The position numbers and the translations under genes were made by a program. A stretch of DNA of 64,000 nt, from assembly GCF_913773725.1 (NCBI RefSeq), contig NZ_CAJYGK010000156.1:1-64000 (forward strand). The letters are read 5' to 3'. The notes under the pieces are model-generated. The model made no database searches and had not been told where the DNA came from. It saw only the letters and a list, made by a program, of their open reading frames with translations. This document shows, one piece after another, positions 29,426-38,929 of the stretch (positions are counted from its first letter, which is position 1; every line of letters begins with the position of its first letter). The DNA is from an uncultured Aquabacterium sp. Its GTDB lineage: Bacteria; Pseudomonadota; Gammaproteobacteria; Burkholderiales; Burkholderiaceae_C.

Positions 29426-30513
29426 GCGTGGCCTCCCTCGTCCAATTCCTCACCGCCGGCTTCGCGCTCTTCGGGGGGGAGTTCGGTGTTGCGCGTGTCT
29501 TCCCGGCCGCCGTTCCAGGCCGTCTTGTGGCCGATCGCAGCGGCTGCCAGGTTCCAGCGGGCCTCCACCGTGGCGTCCACCACGGCGATGTCGGACTCCA
29601 CCAGGCACCCCCCGCGCGCGAGCAGCGGATCGGGCACCACACGCGCACCGCGCGCCTGCAGCAACTCGTCCAGCCGGCCTTGCGACAGGGCCAGGTCATC
29701 CGGGTTGAGGCGCAACACGATCTGCTTGGCCGAGGCCAGCAAGGCACCCAGCGCTTCTTCGGCCACCGTCACGACCAGCTCCGGGTTCTGCCGCAATTCG
29801 GTGCGGACCACCTGCCGGGCCAATTCGAGCGCCACCCCGGCGATCCGGCCCGCCAGCTGCTGTTCGAGCGACTCCAGCCGGTGGTGAAAGTCGTTCGCCA
29901 GCGCGCCGATCTGGTCATTCATGTAGGCGGCCATCTGCGCGCCCTGGGCCTGCTTGTAGCTTTCCAGCGCGGCCAGCCCGTTGCGGTATCCGTCCTGGTA
30001 GCCGCTCTGGCGAGCCTGCTCGACCAGCTCGTCCACGCTGGGGCCCGACGGTGCAGCCGGCGCCGCAGCTGCCTCCGCCGCGCGGGCTGCCTCAGCTGCC
30101 GCTGCAGCGGCCTCGGCCTCGGCCTGCCCGGGCATCCCGCCCACGATGGGCGGACGCCGCACCGGAGTCGGGCGCGGCCCAGCCGGAGAAACCGGCCTCA
30201 CACCCGGCGGCATCTGCTGACCCGCGGGGGCAGCGGGGGCCGCTCCGAACACGGGGCGAGCGCCCTGCCCTGAAGCCGGTGCCGCAGGCTGGAAGGGGCG
30301 CTGCGCCCGCATCTCGGCCGCAGCCCGTTCCGCCAGCGTCGGCCGGCGCACGCCTGCCTCGACCGGCGGCGCGGGCGGCGGCTCGAAGGTCTCGAGGTTC
30401 CAGGCCGACACATTGCCCAGCTCCTCGCGCGGGATGAACCGGGTGTAGGAGCTGTTCGCCTGTCCGCCTGCAGCGGGGGGCGGCGTCTGGGGCTTCGGCT
30501 TAGACGTAGTCAT
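29422..30513 (-). CDS. fliH: Flagellar assembly protein FliH
   Basis: A 363-residue negative regulator and peripheral stalk of FliI. The C-terminal ~190 residues carry the FliH core: [39 protein letters not shown] and [11 protein letters not shown]. The N-terminal ~150 residues are Pro/Ala-rich and low complexity, making the protein about 100 residues longer than usual. The start region overlaps the fliG end by 14 bases. Confidence 0.93.
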   Translation of the reverse strand: MTTSKPKPQTPPPAAGGQANSSYTRFIPREELGNVSAWNLETFEPPPAPPVEAGVRRPTLAERAAAEMRAQRPFQPAAPASGQGARPVFGAAPAAPAGQQMPPGVRPVSPAGPRPTPVRRPPIVGGMPGQAEAEAAAAAAEAARAAEAAAAPAAPSGPSVDELVEQARQSGYQDGYRNGLAALESYKQAQGAQMAAYMNDQIGALANDFHHRLESLEQQLAGRIAGVALELARQVVRTELRQNPELVVTVAEEALGALLASAKQIVLRLNPDDLALSQGRLDELLQARGARVVPDPLLARGGCLVESDIAVVDATVEARWNLAAAAIGHKTAWNGGREDTRNTELPPEEREAGGEELDEGGHA

Positions 30514-31498
30514 CGTCTCCTCCGCTGGCCAGCGTGATCTGGCCTTCGTCTGCCAGGCGGCGGACGATCTTCAGCATTTCCTTCTGCTCGCCCTCGACCT
30601 CGGAGAGCTTCACCGGCCCGCGCGACTCCAGGTCCTCGCGCAGCGTCTCGGCCGCACGGCTGGACATGTTCTTGAACACCTTCTCGCGGATCTCGGGCGA
30701 CGCCCCCTTCAGCGCAATGATCAGCGACTCGGTCTGCACTTCCTTGAGCAGCGTCTGGAAGCCCTTGTCGTCCAGCTTGATCAGGTCGTCGACGGTGAAC
30801 ATGTTGTCCATGATCTTCTGCGCCAGATCGCCGTCCGACTCGCGGATGTAATCCAGGATCGAGGTCTCCAGGCTCGAGCCCATCATGTTGATGATCTCGG
30901 CCGCCGGCTTGACCCCACCCAGCGACGACTTCTTGCGCGTGCTGCCGCCTGCCGCCAGCACCCGCGACAGGACCTCGTTCAGGTCTTTCAGCGCCGCAGG
31001 CTGGATGCCGTCGAGCGTGGCGATCCGTACCATCACTTCATTGCGATGGCGCTCGCTGAAGGCCTTCAGCACCAGCGAAGCCTGATCCGGGTTCAGGTGG
31101 ACCAGGATGGCGGCCACGATCTGCGGGTGCTCGTTGCGCAGCAGCTCGGCCACCGACTCCGGGTCCATCCACTTCAGGCTCTCGATGCCGGTGATGTCGC
31201 TGCCCTGGATGATGCGGTCGATCAGCAGGTTGGCCTTGTCGTCGCCCAGGGCCTTGCGCAGCACCGACTTGATGTACTCGTCGGTGTCGGGCACCAGCGA
31301 GCCCATCTCGACGGCCTCTTCCTTGAAGCGGTCCAGCACCTGCTCGATGCGGTCCTTGGTGATCGTCTTGAGCTTGGCGATGGTCTCGCCCAGGCCCTGC
31401 ACCTCCTTGGGCTCCAGGTGCTTGAAGACAGCAGCGGCCTCTTCCTCCCCGAGGGACATCAGGAGGATGGCTGCGTCTTCGAGTCCTTTTTCGTCCAT
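30500..31498 (-). CDS. fliG: Flagellar motor switch protein FliG
   Basis: A 332-residue rotor protein that contacts MotA and couples stator force to rotation. It begins with a short DEKGLEDAAILLMSLGEEEA and contains KWMDPESVAELLRNEHPQI (EHPQ motif, residues ~125), KAFSERHRNEVMVRIATLDG and the C-terminal charged helix KVFKNMSSRAAETLREDLES. Length is normal. It lies between fliF and fliH and overlaps fliH. Confidence 0.97.
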   Translation of the reverse strand: MDEKGLEDAAILLMSLGEEEAAAVFKHLEPKEVQGLGETIAKLKTITKDRIEQVLDRFKEEAVEMGSLVPDTDEYIKSVLRKALGDDKANLLIDRIIQGSDITGIESLKWMDPESVAELLRNEHPQIVAAILVHLNPDQASLVLKAFSERHRNEVMVRIATLDGIQPAALKDLNEVLSRVLAAGGSTRKKSSLGGVKPAAEIINMMGSSLETSILDYIRESDGDLAQKIMDNMFTVDDLIKLDDKGFQTLLKEVQTESLIIALKGASPEIREKVFKNMSSRAAETLREDLESRGPVKLSEVEGEQKEMLKIVRRLADEGQITLASGGDDDYV

Positions 31499-31516
31499 GG
31501 TCAGACCTGTTCGTGC

Positions 31517-33265
31517 TCAGTTGTTCACCCAGCCGCGCAGCAGCGTGGCCATGGCAAGCGGATTCTCGCGCGCCAGACGGCGGGCCTCTTCCAGACGGGC
31601 GTCCAGCGAGTTGGCCTCCAGGGCCGGCACCGGCTGGCCGTCCTCGCCAATGACCTCGCCCAGACCGGCACCCTGGGGGCCTTCCAGTGCGGGCAGCTCG
31701 TTGACATCGTCGACCACGGCGCTGAGCTTGGGCTGCTCGTTCTCGGGAGCGGGTTCGGGCGGCAGCGGCTGGGCGGCCTTGATCGCCGGACGGATGGCTC
31801 CGAACACCACGATCAAGGCAGCCAGCGCCAGGCCCAGCGGGACTGCCAGCGTGCGCAGCATGTCGCGCGTTTCAGGGTCCTTCCAAAGCGGCAGCTCTTC
31901 CGGCTCTTCCTTGGTGATCTGGAAGGGGGTGGTGATCAGCTTGACCGAATCGCCGCGCTTTTCATCCGCACCGATGGCCTCGCGCACCAGGGCGGTCAGC
32001 TTGTCGAGCTCCTCCTGCGAGATGGCCTCCGTGGTTGTCTTGCCCTTTGCATCGGTCGTGGTGCGGTGGTTCAGCACCACGGCCGCGTTCAGGCGGCGGA
32101 TGTTGCCGGTGCTGTTGCGGATCACACGCACCGTGCGGTCCACCTCGTAGTTGGTGACGTTCTCGCGGCGGCTGGTCCCCGTGCCGGTGCCCTGCTGCGC
32201 GGCCCCCAGCGGCTGCGACGCGCCATTGACCGGGGCGGTGGCCGGCACCGGCGGCTGGTTGCTGGCGGCACCGGGGATGCCGGAAGGCGTGGCCTGGCCT
32301 TGTCCCGTCTGCTCGCTCGACTGCTGGCTGCGGATGGCGGCCTGGTTGGGCTGCTGGTTGGGCTTGAACTCCTCGGCCGTCTGCTCGACCTGCGAGAAGT
32401 CCACCTCGGCCGTCACCTGGGCGCGCAGGTTGTCACGCCCCACCACCGGTTCCAGGATGTCACGCACGCGCTGCGTGTAGTTCGACTCGATCTGGCGCAC
32501 GTACTGCAGCTGCTGGGCATCCATCCCTGCCTGGGCAGATTCCATGCCTTCCTTCGGCCCCGACAGCAGCGAACCGCTCTGGTCCACCACGCTCACGGCC
32601 TTGGGCGACATCTCCGGCACGCTGGACGACACCAGGTGCACGATGCCGGCGATCTGCGCCTTGTCCAGCGAGCGGCCCGGCAGCAGAGTCAGCACGACCG
32701 AGGCCGACGCCTTCTGTTGCTCACGGAAGAAACCATTCTGATTCGGCAGCGCCAGGTGCACACGCGCGCTCTCCACACCGGACAGCGCCTGGATCGACCG
32801 GGTCAGCTCGCCTTCCAGGCCGCGCTGGAAGTTCAGGCGTTCCTGGAACTGCGTCACGCCGAATTTCTGGTTCTCCATCAGCTCGAAGCCCACCACCGAA
32901 CCCTTGGGCAGGCCGGCCGACGCCATCTTCAAGCGCAGGTCGTGCACCTTGTCGGCGGGGACCATGATGGCGCCGCCGCCCTCGGTGTACTTGTACGGCA
33001 CCTGCATCTGCTGCAGCTGCGCGATGATGGCGCCCCCGTCCTTGTCGGACAGATTGGAGTACAGAACGCGGTAATCGCCTTCGCGCCCCATCATCAGCAT
33101 CGCCACGAAAATGGCGAACAGGGCTGCGATGCCCCCGCCCAGCATGAGCTTGCGCTGCATGGGCAGGTCCTTGAGCCGCTGGACGAATCCAGGCGGCTTG
33201 CTGTCGACCACCTCAACGGGTGGGACAACGGCGGCGGCAGAGTTGGGGGCGACTGTGACTTCCAT
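31517..33265 (-). CDS. fliF: Flagellar MS-ring protein FliF
   Basis: A 582-residue inner-membrane ring protein on which the basal body is built. TM1 is near residues 38-60 (LMLGGGIAALFAIFVAML), then the RBM domains (YRVLYSNLSDKDGGAIIAQL, VHLALPNQNGFFREQQKASA). TM2 is near 465-485 (LGLALAALIVVFGAI), and the C-terminal FliG-binding tail ends in LAMATLLRGWVNN. It is the first gene of the minus-strand operon and divergent from fliE. Confidence 0.96.
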   Translation of the reverse strand: MEVTVAPNSAAAVVPPVEVVDSKPPGFVQRLKDLPMQRKLMLGGGIAALFAIFVAMLMMGREGDYRVLYSNLSDKDGGAIIAQLQQMQVPYKYTEGGGAIMVPADKVHDLRLKMASAGLPKGSVVGFELMENQKFGVTQFQERLNFQRGLEGELTRSIQALSGVESARVHLALPNQNGFFREQQKASASVVLTLLPGRSLDKAQIAGIVHLVSSSVPEMSPKAVSVVDQSGSLLSGPKEGMESAQAGMDAQQLQYVRQIESNYTQRVRDILEPVVGRDNLRAQVTAEVDFSQVEQTAEEFKPNQQPNQAAIRSQQSSEQTGQGQATPSGIPGAASNQPPVPATAPVNGASQPLGAAQQGTGTGTSRRENVTNYEVDRTVRVIRNSTGNIRRLNAAVVLNHRTTTDAKGKTTTEAISQEELDKLTALVREAIGADEKRGDSVKLITTPFQITKEEPEELPLWKDPETRDMLRTLAVPLGLALAALIVVFGAIRPAIKAAQPLPPEPAPENEQPKLSAVVDDVNELPALEGPQGAGLGEVIGEDGQPVPALEANSLDARLEEARRLARENPLAMATLLRGWVNN

Positions 33266-33470
33266 GAGGGTCTTTGCGGGGACCAGGGCACCGCCGATAC
33301 ACGATGCCGCAATCCCACTCGAACGCTCTCATTATTCGGAGTCACGCCGGGTAAAAGTGCCGGGAACAGGCGCAGAAATGCCGAGCAGTTCCCCGCTTCT
33401 GTTGCCTGGAGCCTGCGTAGGATGCCGATCGTGGTGGACAGACATCACGCCTTGATCACCTTTTCGGCAC

Positions 33471-33830
33471 ATGGACCTCAAACTGAAGCCCTTCGATTTC
33501 GCCCAGGCCGCCGCCAAGGCTGGCATGGCCGATGTCGCACGCCGGGTCGAGGCCAAGGCCCGCGCTGAAGCGGCGCAGGGCACCCAAGGTACGCAGGCGG
33601 TCGACAAGCCCAGCTTCCAGACGGCCCTGACCGGTGCGCTCGGCTCCATCAGCCAGGCTCAAGCGACTTCGTCGGCGCTCCAGCGCGAGGTGCAATTCGG
33701 GAACCCCACCGTCAGCCTGGAAGAAACCATGATCGCCATGCAGAAAGCCCAACTGGGTTTCCAGTCGGCGGTTCAAGTCCGCAACAAGCTCGTTCAGGCT
33801 TACACGGATATCATGAACATGCAGGTCTGA
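33471..33830 (+). CDS. fliE: Flagellar hook-basal body protein FliE
   Basis: A 119-residue rod adaptor that joins the MS ring to the rod. The C-terminal family signature is VSLEETMIAMQKAQLGFQ followed by VQVRNKLVQAYTDIMNMQV. Start ATG 33471 gives the usual length. It is transcribed divergently from fliF over a 205-bp region that should hold the flagellar promoters; no sigma-54 or sigma-28 consensus could be identified with confidence. Confidence 0.95.
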   Translation: MDLKLKPFDFAQAAAKAGMADVARRVEAKARAEAAQGTQGTQAVDKPSFQTALTGALGSISQAQATSSALQREVQFGNPTVSLEETMIAMQKAQLGFQSAVQVRNKLVQAYTDIMNMQV

Positions 33831-33878
33831 GCCGCCTCCGGCTCGGCTGCCGCCGGGCGGTCGCGCGCCCCACCTGCC

Positions 33879-35120
33879 ATGCCCCCCTCCGTCCGCCCTC
33901 TGCCCCTCGGGCCGCTGCTGCTGTGCAGCGCCCTCGTCGTCACCCTCTCCATGGGCATCCGCCACGGCTTCGGCCTGTGGCTGCAGCCCATCATCATGGC
34001 GCACGGCTGGCAGCGCGAAGATTTCGCCCTGGCCCTGGCACTGCAGAACCTGGTGTGGGGTGCGGCCGGCCCCTTTGTTGGATGGTGGGCCGACCGTACC
34101 GGCGCCTGGCGTGTGCTCTGGACGGGCGCCGCGCTCTATGCGCTGGGCCTGCTCGGCATGGCCACCAGCGGCCACCTGCTGATGTTCAACATCTCCACCG
34201 GCGTGACGATCGGCCTGGCGCAGGCGTGCACCACCTACGCCGTGGTCTACGGGGTGGTGGGCCGACATGTCAGTGCCGAACGGCGCTCGTGGGCCATGGG
34301 CCTCGTGGCCGCGGCCGGGTCTTTCGGTCAGTTCCTGATGGTGCCGGTCTCCAGCTGGCTGATCCAGAACCTCGGCTGGTCCCATGCCCTGATGGCCCTG
34401 GCCGCCAGCGCCCTGCTCATCGCCCCTGCGGCGATCGGCCTGCGAGAGCAGCGTCAGTCCAACTCGGCACCGTCCCCGTCCGGCACCACCGCGACCACCG
34501 AAGCCCCGCTGGGCGCCCTTGCGGCGCTGCGTGAAGCCTTCCGGCACCGCGACTACCTGCTGCTCACAGCCGGCTACTTCGTCTGCGGCTTCCAGGTGGC
34601 CTTCATCGCCGTGCACCTGCCCAGCTACCTCAAGGACAACCAGCTCGAGCCACAGGTCGCCACCACGGCGCTCGCCCTCATCGGCCTGTTCAACGTCTTC
34701 GGCACCTACACGGTCGGGGTACTGGGCCAGCACCTGAAGAAGAACCTGATTCTCTCCGCCATCTACCTGCTGCGGGCCATCGTGATGGTCCTGTTCCTCC
34801 TCACCCCACTGACGCCCCTGTCGGTCGGCGTGTTCGCTGCCACCATGGGCGCCCTGTGGCTGTCCACTGTCCCCCCCACCAACGCTGTCGTGGCCCAGAT
34901 GATGGGCGTGCGCCACCTGTCCATGCTGGGCGGCATCGTCTTCTTCTCACACCAGATCGGCTCTTTCCTGGGCGTCTGGCTGGCCGGCCGGCTGTATGAC
35001 ACCACGGGCAGCTACCAGGTCGTCTGGTGGATAGCCATCGCACTGGGCCTGGTGGCCTTCGCGCTCAACCTGCCCATCCAGGAGCACCGCCAGCCCGCAC
35101 GGCGCCTGGTGACCGCCTGA
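33879..35120 (+). CDS. MFS transporter
   Basis: A 413-residue major facilitator with about twelve hydrophobic segments and a hydrophilic loop in the middle (residues ~195-215). The MFS loop motif after helix 2 reads GWWADRTGAWRV. Sequence features such as SMGIRHGFGLWLQPI and GIVFFSHQIGSFLGVWLAGR resemble the oxalate/formate- and monocarboxylate-like branch; the substrate is not known. It starts 48 bp after fliE and may be read with the next two genes, a small membrane protein and an SDR. Confidence 0.87.
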   Translation: MPPSVRPLPLGPLLLCSALVVTLSMGIRHGFGLWLQPIIMAHGWQREDFALALALQNLVWGAAGPFVGWWADRTGAWRVLWTGAALYALGLLGMATSGHLLMFNISTGVTIGLAQACTTYAVVYGVVGRHVSAERRSWAMGLVAAAGSFGQFLMVPVSSWLIQNLGWSHALMALAASALLIAPAAIGLREQRQSNSAPSPSGTTATTEAPLGALAALREAFRHRDYLLLTAGYFVCGFQVAFIAVHLPSYLKDNQLEPQVATTALALIGLFNVFGTYTVGVLGQHLKKNLILSAIYLLRAIVMVLFLLTPLTPLSVGVFAATMGALWLSTVPPTNAVVAQMMGVRHLSMLGGIVFFSHQIGSFLGVWLAGRLYDTTGSYQVVWWIAIALGLVAFALNLPIQEHRQPARRLVTA

Positions 35121-35137
35121 GCACGCCGCGCCCCGCC

Positions 35138-35341
35138 ATGTCGCCTTCTCCACCCGCGGAAAACGCCAAGCCCCGGACACCTGGGACGGCCTCAGAATCG
35201 GCGCCCGACCGGCCCCTGCCGGTCGGATGGCGCATCGCCGCCTGGCTGGCCGCCCTGGCGGTGCTCGCCGGCGTGTTCGCGCTGTATGCCCGATCCGGCC
35301 TGGTCTTCGACCTGGCCACCCGCCTCTGGAGCTGTTTCTGA
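35138..35341 (+). CDS. Small single-pass membrane protein (67 aa), unknown function
   Basis: Starts at ATG 35138, 17 bases after the MFS stop, and ends one base before the SDR start codon. The first ~28 residues are Pro/Ser/Ala-rich and polar; residues ~30-49 (IAAWLAALAVLAGVFALYA) form one membrane helix; the tail is short. No family was recognised. Tight spacing between two conserved genes supports it as a real gene, but the high GC content makes chance ORFs common. Confidence 0.6.
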   Translation: MSPSPPAENAKPRTPGTASESAPDRPLPVGWRIAAWLAALAVLAGVFALYARSGLVFDLATRLWSCF

Positions 35342-35342
35342 C

Positions 35343-36149
35343 ATGAGCGTCGTCCTCATCACCGGTGCCTCGGACGGCATCGGCGCCGAACTCGCGCGGC
35401 AACTGGCCACCACCGAAGGCCGGGACCTGCGCCTGGTGCTGGCCGCCCGCAACGCCGACAAGCTCGAATCCGTGGCCCAGGCATGCCGTGTCCATGGCTG
35501 CGACGTGCTGGTCCGCCCCACCGACGTCGGCGACGAGGCCCAGTGCCGCGGCCTCATTGCCGACACCGTCTCCCGCTTCGGGCGCCTGGACACCCTGGTC
35601 AACAACGCCGGCATGTCGGCCCACGCCCTGCTCGAAGAGGTGACCGACCTGCAGTGGTACCAGGACCTCATGCGCATCAACCTGTGGGGCAGCGTCTGGT
35701 GCACCCACGCCGCCCTGCCCCACCTCAAGGCCAGCCGCGGCCGGATCGTCGCCGTCTCCAGCCTGGCCGGTCTGGTGGGCGTGCCAGGGCGCACTGCCTA
35801 CAGCAGCACCAAGTTCGCGATGAACGGCTTTTTCGAGGCGCTGCGGGTCGAACTGGTGCCCCACGGCGTGAGCGTCACCCTGGCCTATCCGGGCGTGGTG
35901 GCCACCGACATCCGCTACCGCGGCTTCAACGCCCAGGGGCAGCCGGCCGGCCGCAGCGGCCTGGACGAAAGCGGCGCCATGTCGGTCGAGACCTGCGCCC
36001 GCCTGATCCGCGAAGGCATGAAGGCGCGACGTCGCGACATCGTCATGTCAACCAAGGGTCGCCTGGGCCGTTGGATGAAGCTCATTGCCCCCGGGCTTGT
36101 CGACCGCCTGGCCCTGGCAGCCCTGAACAAAGAGGTCCGGCCCCACTGA
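35343..36149 (+). CDS. Short-chain dehydrogenase/reductase (SDR)
   Basis: A 268-residue classical SDR. The nucleotide-binding motif TGASDGIG is at residues 7-14, NNAGMS near 88, the catalytic Ser in VAVSSLAGLVG, and YSSTKFAMN supplies the YxxxK pair. The C-terminal basic stretch (MKARRRDIVMSTKGRLGRWM) resembles DHRS7-like SDRs. Cofactor and substrate are unknown. Its ATG is 35343, one base after the upstream stop, so the three genes MFS-small protein-SDR are probably one operon. Confidence 0.9.
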   Translation: MSVVLITGASDGIGAELARQLATTEGRDLRLVLAARNADKLESVAQACRVHGCDVLVRPTDVGDEAQCRGLIADTVSRFGRLDTLVNNAGMSAHALLEEVTDLQWYQDLMRINLWGSVWCTHAALPHLKASRGRIVAVSSLAGLVGVPGRTAYSSTKFAMNGFFEALRVELVPHGVSVTLAYPGVVATDIRYRGFNAQGQPAGRSGLDESGAMSVETCARLIREGMKARRRDIVMSTKGRLGRWMKLIAPGLVDRLALAALNKEVRPH

Positions 36150-36230
36150 GCCGCCCCGGCACCGCCACGGCCTTCTCCGGCCGGGCGGCCGCCCACGCCT
36201 GATTAGAATGGCAGGATTGAAGGAAGCACC

Positions 36231-37112
36231 ATGACAACCATTTCCGGCAGCATCGTGGCCCTGGTCACGCCCTTTCACGAAGACGGCAGCGTGGACTACG
36301 ACAGCCTGCGCAAGCTGATCGACTGGCACATTGCCGAAGGCACCAACGTGATCGGTGTGGTCGGCACGACCGGCGAATCGCCCACCGTCTCCGTCGAAGA
36401 ACACTGCGAGATCATCCGCGTGGCCGTGGAACAGGCCAAGGGCCGCGTGCCCATCATGGCCGGTGCCGGCGCCAACTCCACGCGCGAAGCCATCGAGCTG
36501 TCCCAGTACGCCAAGAAGGTCGGCGCCGACTGCACGCTGCAGGTCGTGCCCTACTACAACAAGCCGACCCAGGAAGGGATCTACGCCCACTTCAAGGCCA
36601 TCGCCGAAGCGGTCGACATCCCGGTCGTGCTCTACAACGTGCCCGGCCGCACCGTGGCAGACATGACGCCGGAAACCGCCCTGCGCCTGGCCCAGATCCC
36701 CGGCATCATCGGCATCAAGGAAGCCACCGGCAACATCGACCGCGCGGCCTGGCTGGTGCGCCAGGCGCCGAAGGGGTTCTCGGTGTTCTCGGGTGACGAC
36801 CCCACTGCCTTTGCCCTCATGCTGCTGGGCGGTCACGGCAACATCAGCGTGACGGCCAACGTGGCACCTCGCGCCATGGCCGAGCTGTGCGCCGCCGCGA
36901 TGGCCAAGGACGCTGCCCGCGCCATCGAGCTGCACATGCAGCTGCTGCCGTTGCACAAGCAGTTGTTCTGCGAGCCCAACCCGATCCCTGTGAAGTGGGC
37001 CCTGACCCGCATGGGCAAGGTTGGTGGTACGCTGCGCCTGCCCTTGACCGAACTGACGGCTGGCGGCCAGCAATTGGTCGAAGCCGCCCTGCGCGAATCC
37101 GGGGTGCTGTAA
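36231..37112 (+). CDS. dapA: 4-hydroxy-tetrahydrodipicolinate synthase
   Basis: A 293-residue class I aldolase-type enzyme that condenses pyruvate with aspartate semialdehyde in lysine and diaminopimelate synthesis. Key residues are in [11 protein letters not shown] (Thr pair), [10 protein letters not shown] (Tyr of the proton relay and Arg), and the Schiff-base Lys in [10 protein letters not shown]. The SD GAAGGAAG precedes ATG 36231, and a TAGAAT -10 box lies at 36204-36209. It is followed by bamC, the common betaproteobacterial order. Confidence 0.96.
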   Translation: MTTISGSIVALVTPFHEDGSVDYDSLRKLIDWHIAEGTNVIGVVGTTGESPTVSVEEHCEIIRVAVEQAKGRVPIMAGAGANSTREAIELSQYAKKVGADCTLQVVPYYNKPTQEGIYAHFKAIAEAVDIPVVLYNVPGRTVADMTPETALRLAQIPGIIGIKEATGNIDRAAWLVRQAPKGFSVFSGDDPTAFALMLLGGHGNISVTANVAPRAMAELCAAAMAKDAARAIELHMQLLPLHKQLFCEPNPIPVKWALTRMGKVGGTLRLPLTELTAGGQQLVEAALRESGVL

Positions 37113-37173
37113 CCCACCCGACGTCCGGCCAGGCCGTCGCTGTACGGCCCGGCCGGTCTCATTGCCTCCATCC

Positions 37174-38337
37174 ATGTCGATCCAATCCCGTCACCCGACC
37201 ACGCTTGCATTGGGCGCGACCCTCTCTGTCGCTCTGCTCACCTCCGGCTGCTCCGCCCTCGACAATGCCTTGTCCGGTGACAAGGTCGACTACAAGACCA
37301 GTGGCGCCAAGACCGTGCGCCTGGATGTCCCCCCCGACCTGAGCCAGTTGCCCGGACAGACCCGCTATGGGCAGATCAGCACCGGCCCCGTGTCGGCAAG
37401 CAGCCTGGCCCGCGACACCGCCCGAGCCGAAGCGGCCGTGGCACCCGGCGCCGCCGTGGCCCCCAGCACGCAAGGGGTGGTCAAGCTCGAGCGGCAGGGC
37501 CAGACGCGCTGGCTCGCCGTGGCCCTCCCGCCTGAAAAGGTGTGGGATGAAACCGAAGCCTTCTGGGACGAGATGGGCTTCGAACTCACGACCAACCGGC
37601 GTGACATCGGCCTGATGGAAACCAACTGGGCCGAGAACCGCCGCAAGGTACCCGAAGGCGGCATCCGCAACCTGCTGGGCAGGGTGTTCGAGGCCCTGTA
37701 CGACTCGGGCGAACGCGACCAGTACCGCACCCGCATCGAGCGCGCGGCCAATGGCACGACCGAGGTCTACATCACCCACCGCGGCATGACCGAAGAGTAC
37801 GTCGACGCCCGCAAGGAGCAGACGACCTGGAAGGCCCGCCCCAGCAACCCGGACCTCGAGGCCGAGATGCTGTCGCGTCTGATGGCGCGCCTCGGCGCAC
37901 CGAAGGAAGCCGTGGCCGCCGCCAAGGCCGAGGCTGCACAGCCGGCCACTTCGGTTGCTGAAAGCAAGTCCGCCGCCATCGCAGCGCTGGACGCCTCTGG
38001 TACCGGGTTGAGCGTGGCAGCCGACTTCGACACGAGCTGGCGCCGCGTCGGACTGGCGCTGGACCGCAGCGGCTTCACGGTGGAGAACCGCGACCGCAAG
38101 CAAGGCTTCTATGAAGTCCGCCTGTCGAGCACCGATCCGCAAGCCCAGAAGCCCGGCTTCTTCAGCCGCCTGTTCGGCAGCAGCAAGAACGAGGAAAGTC
38201 TGAGCCGTTACCGCGTTGAAGTCAGCGGCCAGAGCCGCGCTCAGACGCTGGTGCGCGTGACGGACGAGAAGGGACAGGCCACCAGCACCGCCACGGCGCG
38301 CCGCATTGCGAAGCTGCTGGTTGATGAACTGAACTGA
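37174..38337 (+). CDS. bamC: Outer membrane assembly lipoprotein BamC
   Basis: A 387-residue lipoprotein (NlpB/DapX) of the BAM complex, which inserts beta-barrel proteins in the outer membrane. The lipoprotein signal ends LLTSGC (Cys ~25). The BamC segments are VRLDVPPDLSQLP near the N-terminus and two helix-grip domains; GYGI-like repeats are seen as GFELTTNRRDIGLMETNW and GFTVENRDRKQGFYEVRL. ATG 37174 gives the natural lipoprotein signal. It is followed by an intrinsic terminator. Confidence 0.92.
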   Translation: MSIQSRHPTTLALGATLSVALLTSGCSALDNALSGDKVDYKTSGAKTVRLDVPPDLSQLPGQTRYGQISTGPVSASSLARDTARAEAAVAPGAAVAPSTQGVVKLERQGQTRWLAVALPPEKVWDETEAFWDEMGFELTTNRRDIGLMETNWAENRRKVPEGGIRNLLGRVFEALYDSGERDQYRTRIERAANGTTEVYITHRGMTEEYVDARKEQTTWKARPSNPDLEAEMLSRLMARLGAPKEAVAAAKAEAAQPATSVAESKSAAIAALDASGTGLSVAADFDTSWRRVGLALDRSGFTVENRDRKQGFYEVRLSSTDPQAQKPGFFSRLFGSSKNEESLSRYRVEVSGQSRAQTLVRVTDEKGQATSTATARRIAKLLVDELN

Positions 38338-38373
38338 ACGCCTGCTCCCCACGGGAGCGCCGTTCCCAAGAGA

Positions 38374-38405
38374 CCCGACCCGGCCGACGCCCGGTCGGGT
38401 TTTTT
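38374..38405 (+). terminator. Rho-independent terminator after bamC
   Basis: Stem CCCGACC (38374-38380) and GGTCGGG (38393-38399), followed by six T residues. It ends the dapA-bamC transcript 37 bases after the bamC stop. Confidence 0.9.
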
Positions 38406-38511
38406 CATGCCGCGCCGCCTTGACGGGGAACCTCGCGACAACCCTGAGGGCGCGGGCCCGCGCCCACCACGGCGCCGGCCGCATTCTCCCGCAAACAGAG
38501 AAATCCGGCCG

Positions 38512-38537
38512 AAAAAAAACCGCTCCGAAGAGCGGTT
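38512..38537 (-). terminator. Rho-independent terminator after small lipoprotein gene
   Basis: On the minus strand AACCGCTC-TTCG-GAGCGGTT, with a stable UUCG tetraloop, is followed by eight T residues (with the last stem bases included). It ends transcription of the 69-residue lipoprotein gene. Confidence 0.93.
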
Positions 38538-38559
38538 CTTTTGCAGAATCGAACCGAGA

Positions 38560-38769
38560 TCAGTTCGAAGCGGCGTCCGAAGCAGCCGAGGCAGCTTCCG
38601 GAGCAGCAGGAGCAGCGTCCGAAGCAGCTTCAGGAGCCGAAGCGACTTCAGCAGGAGCCGAAGCTTCCGAAGCAGCCGGAGCGACTTCAGCAACGGGCTC
38701 TTCCTTCTTGCCGCAGGCGGCCAGAGCCATGGCAGCGATCAGCGAAGCCAGCAGGAGCGACTTTTTCAT
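38560..38769 (-). CDS. Small alanine-rich lipoprotein
   Basis: A 69-residue lipoprotein. The signal MKKSLLLASLIAAMALAAC ends in the lipobox LAAC (Cys ~19). The mature part starts GKKEEP and continues as an almost pure Ala/Ser/Glu/Pro sequence with repeating APEAAS/AASDAA units. The start at ATG 38769 follows an SD (GAGGACACAACC). It has its own strong terminator and a perfect TATAAT, so it is likely to be highly expressed. The longer 112-residue frame upstream includes the leader and is not favoured. Function is unknown; such proteins are common in Burkholderiales. Confidence 0.82.
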   Translation of the reverse strand: MKKSLLLASLIAAMALAACGKKEEPVAEVAPAASEASAPAEVASAPEAASDAAPAAPEAASAASDAASN

Positions 38770-38904
38770 GGTTGTGTCCTCAAAAGGAGTGTCAGTTAAA
38801 ACCGGGGTATTGGAACTGTGCAAAGCCCACAGTCCCATCAAAAACGAGACAAGGGCAAAGGATGCATCACAACGGAACGGCCGTTGCGTCACATTCAACT
38901 TGGG

Positions 38905-38910
38905 ATTATA
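38905..38910 (-). promoter_or_regulatory. -10 element TATAAT for the small lipoprotein
   Basis: A perfect TATAAT reads on the minus strand at 38910-38905. It predicts a 5' leader of about 130 bases before the ATG at 38769. No good -35 hexamer was found 16-18 bases upstream. The box directly follows the stop of the neighbouring gene and a small inverted repeat (GGGCTCTA / TAGAGACCC). Confidence 0.55.
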
Positions 38911-38929
38911 GGGTCTCTACGACCTTTCC

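Noticed and set aside
33266-33470. Possible sigma-54 or sigma-28 promoters between fliF and fliE
   Set aside because: Partial GCCGAT-like and TAAA-like words exist but spacing does not fit either consensus, so no site is claimed.
31046-33568. Plus-strand ORF of 840 codons
   Set aside because: Shadow of fliG and fliF; composition (Leu/Arg/Gln/His rich) is typical of antisense frames in high-GC DNA.
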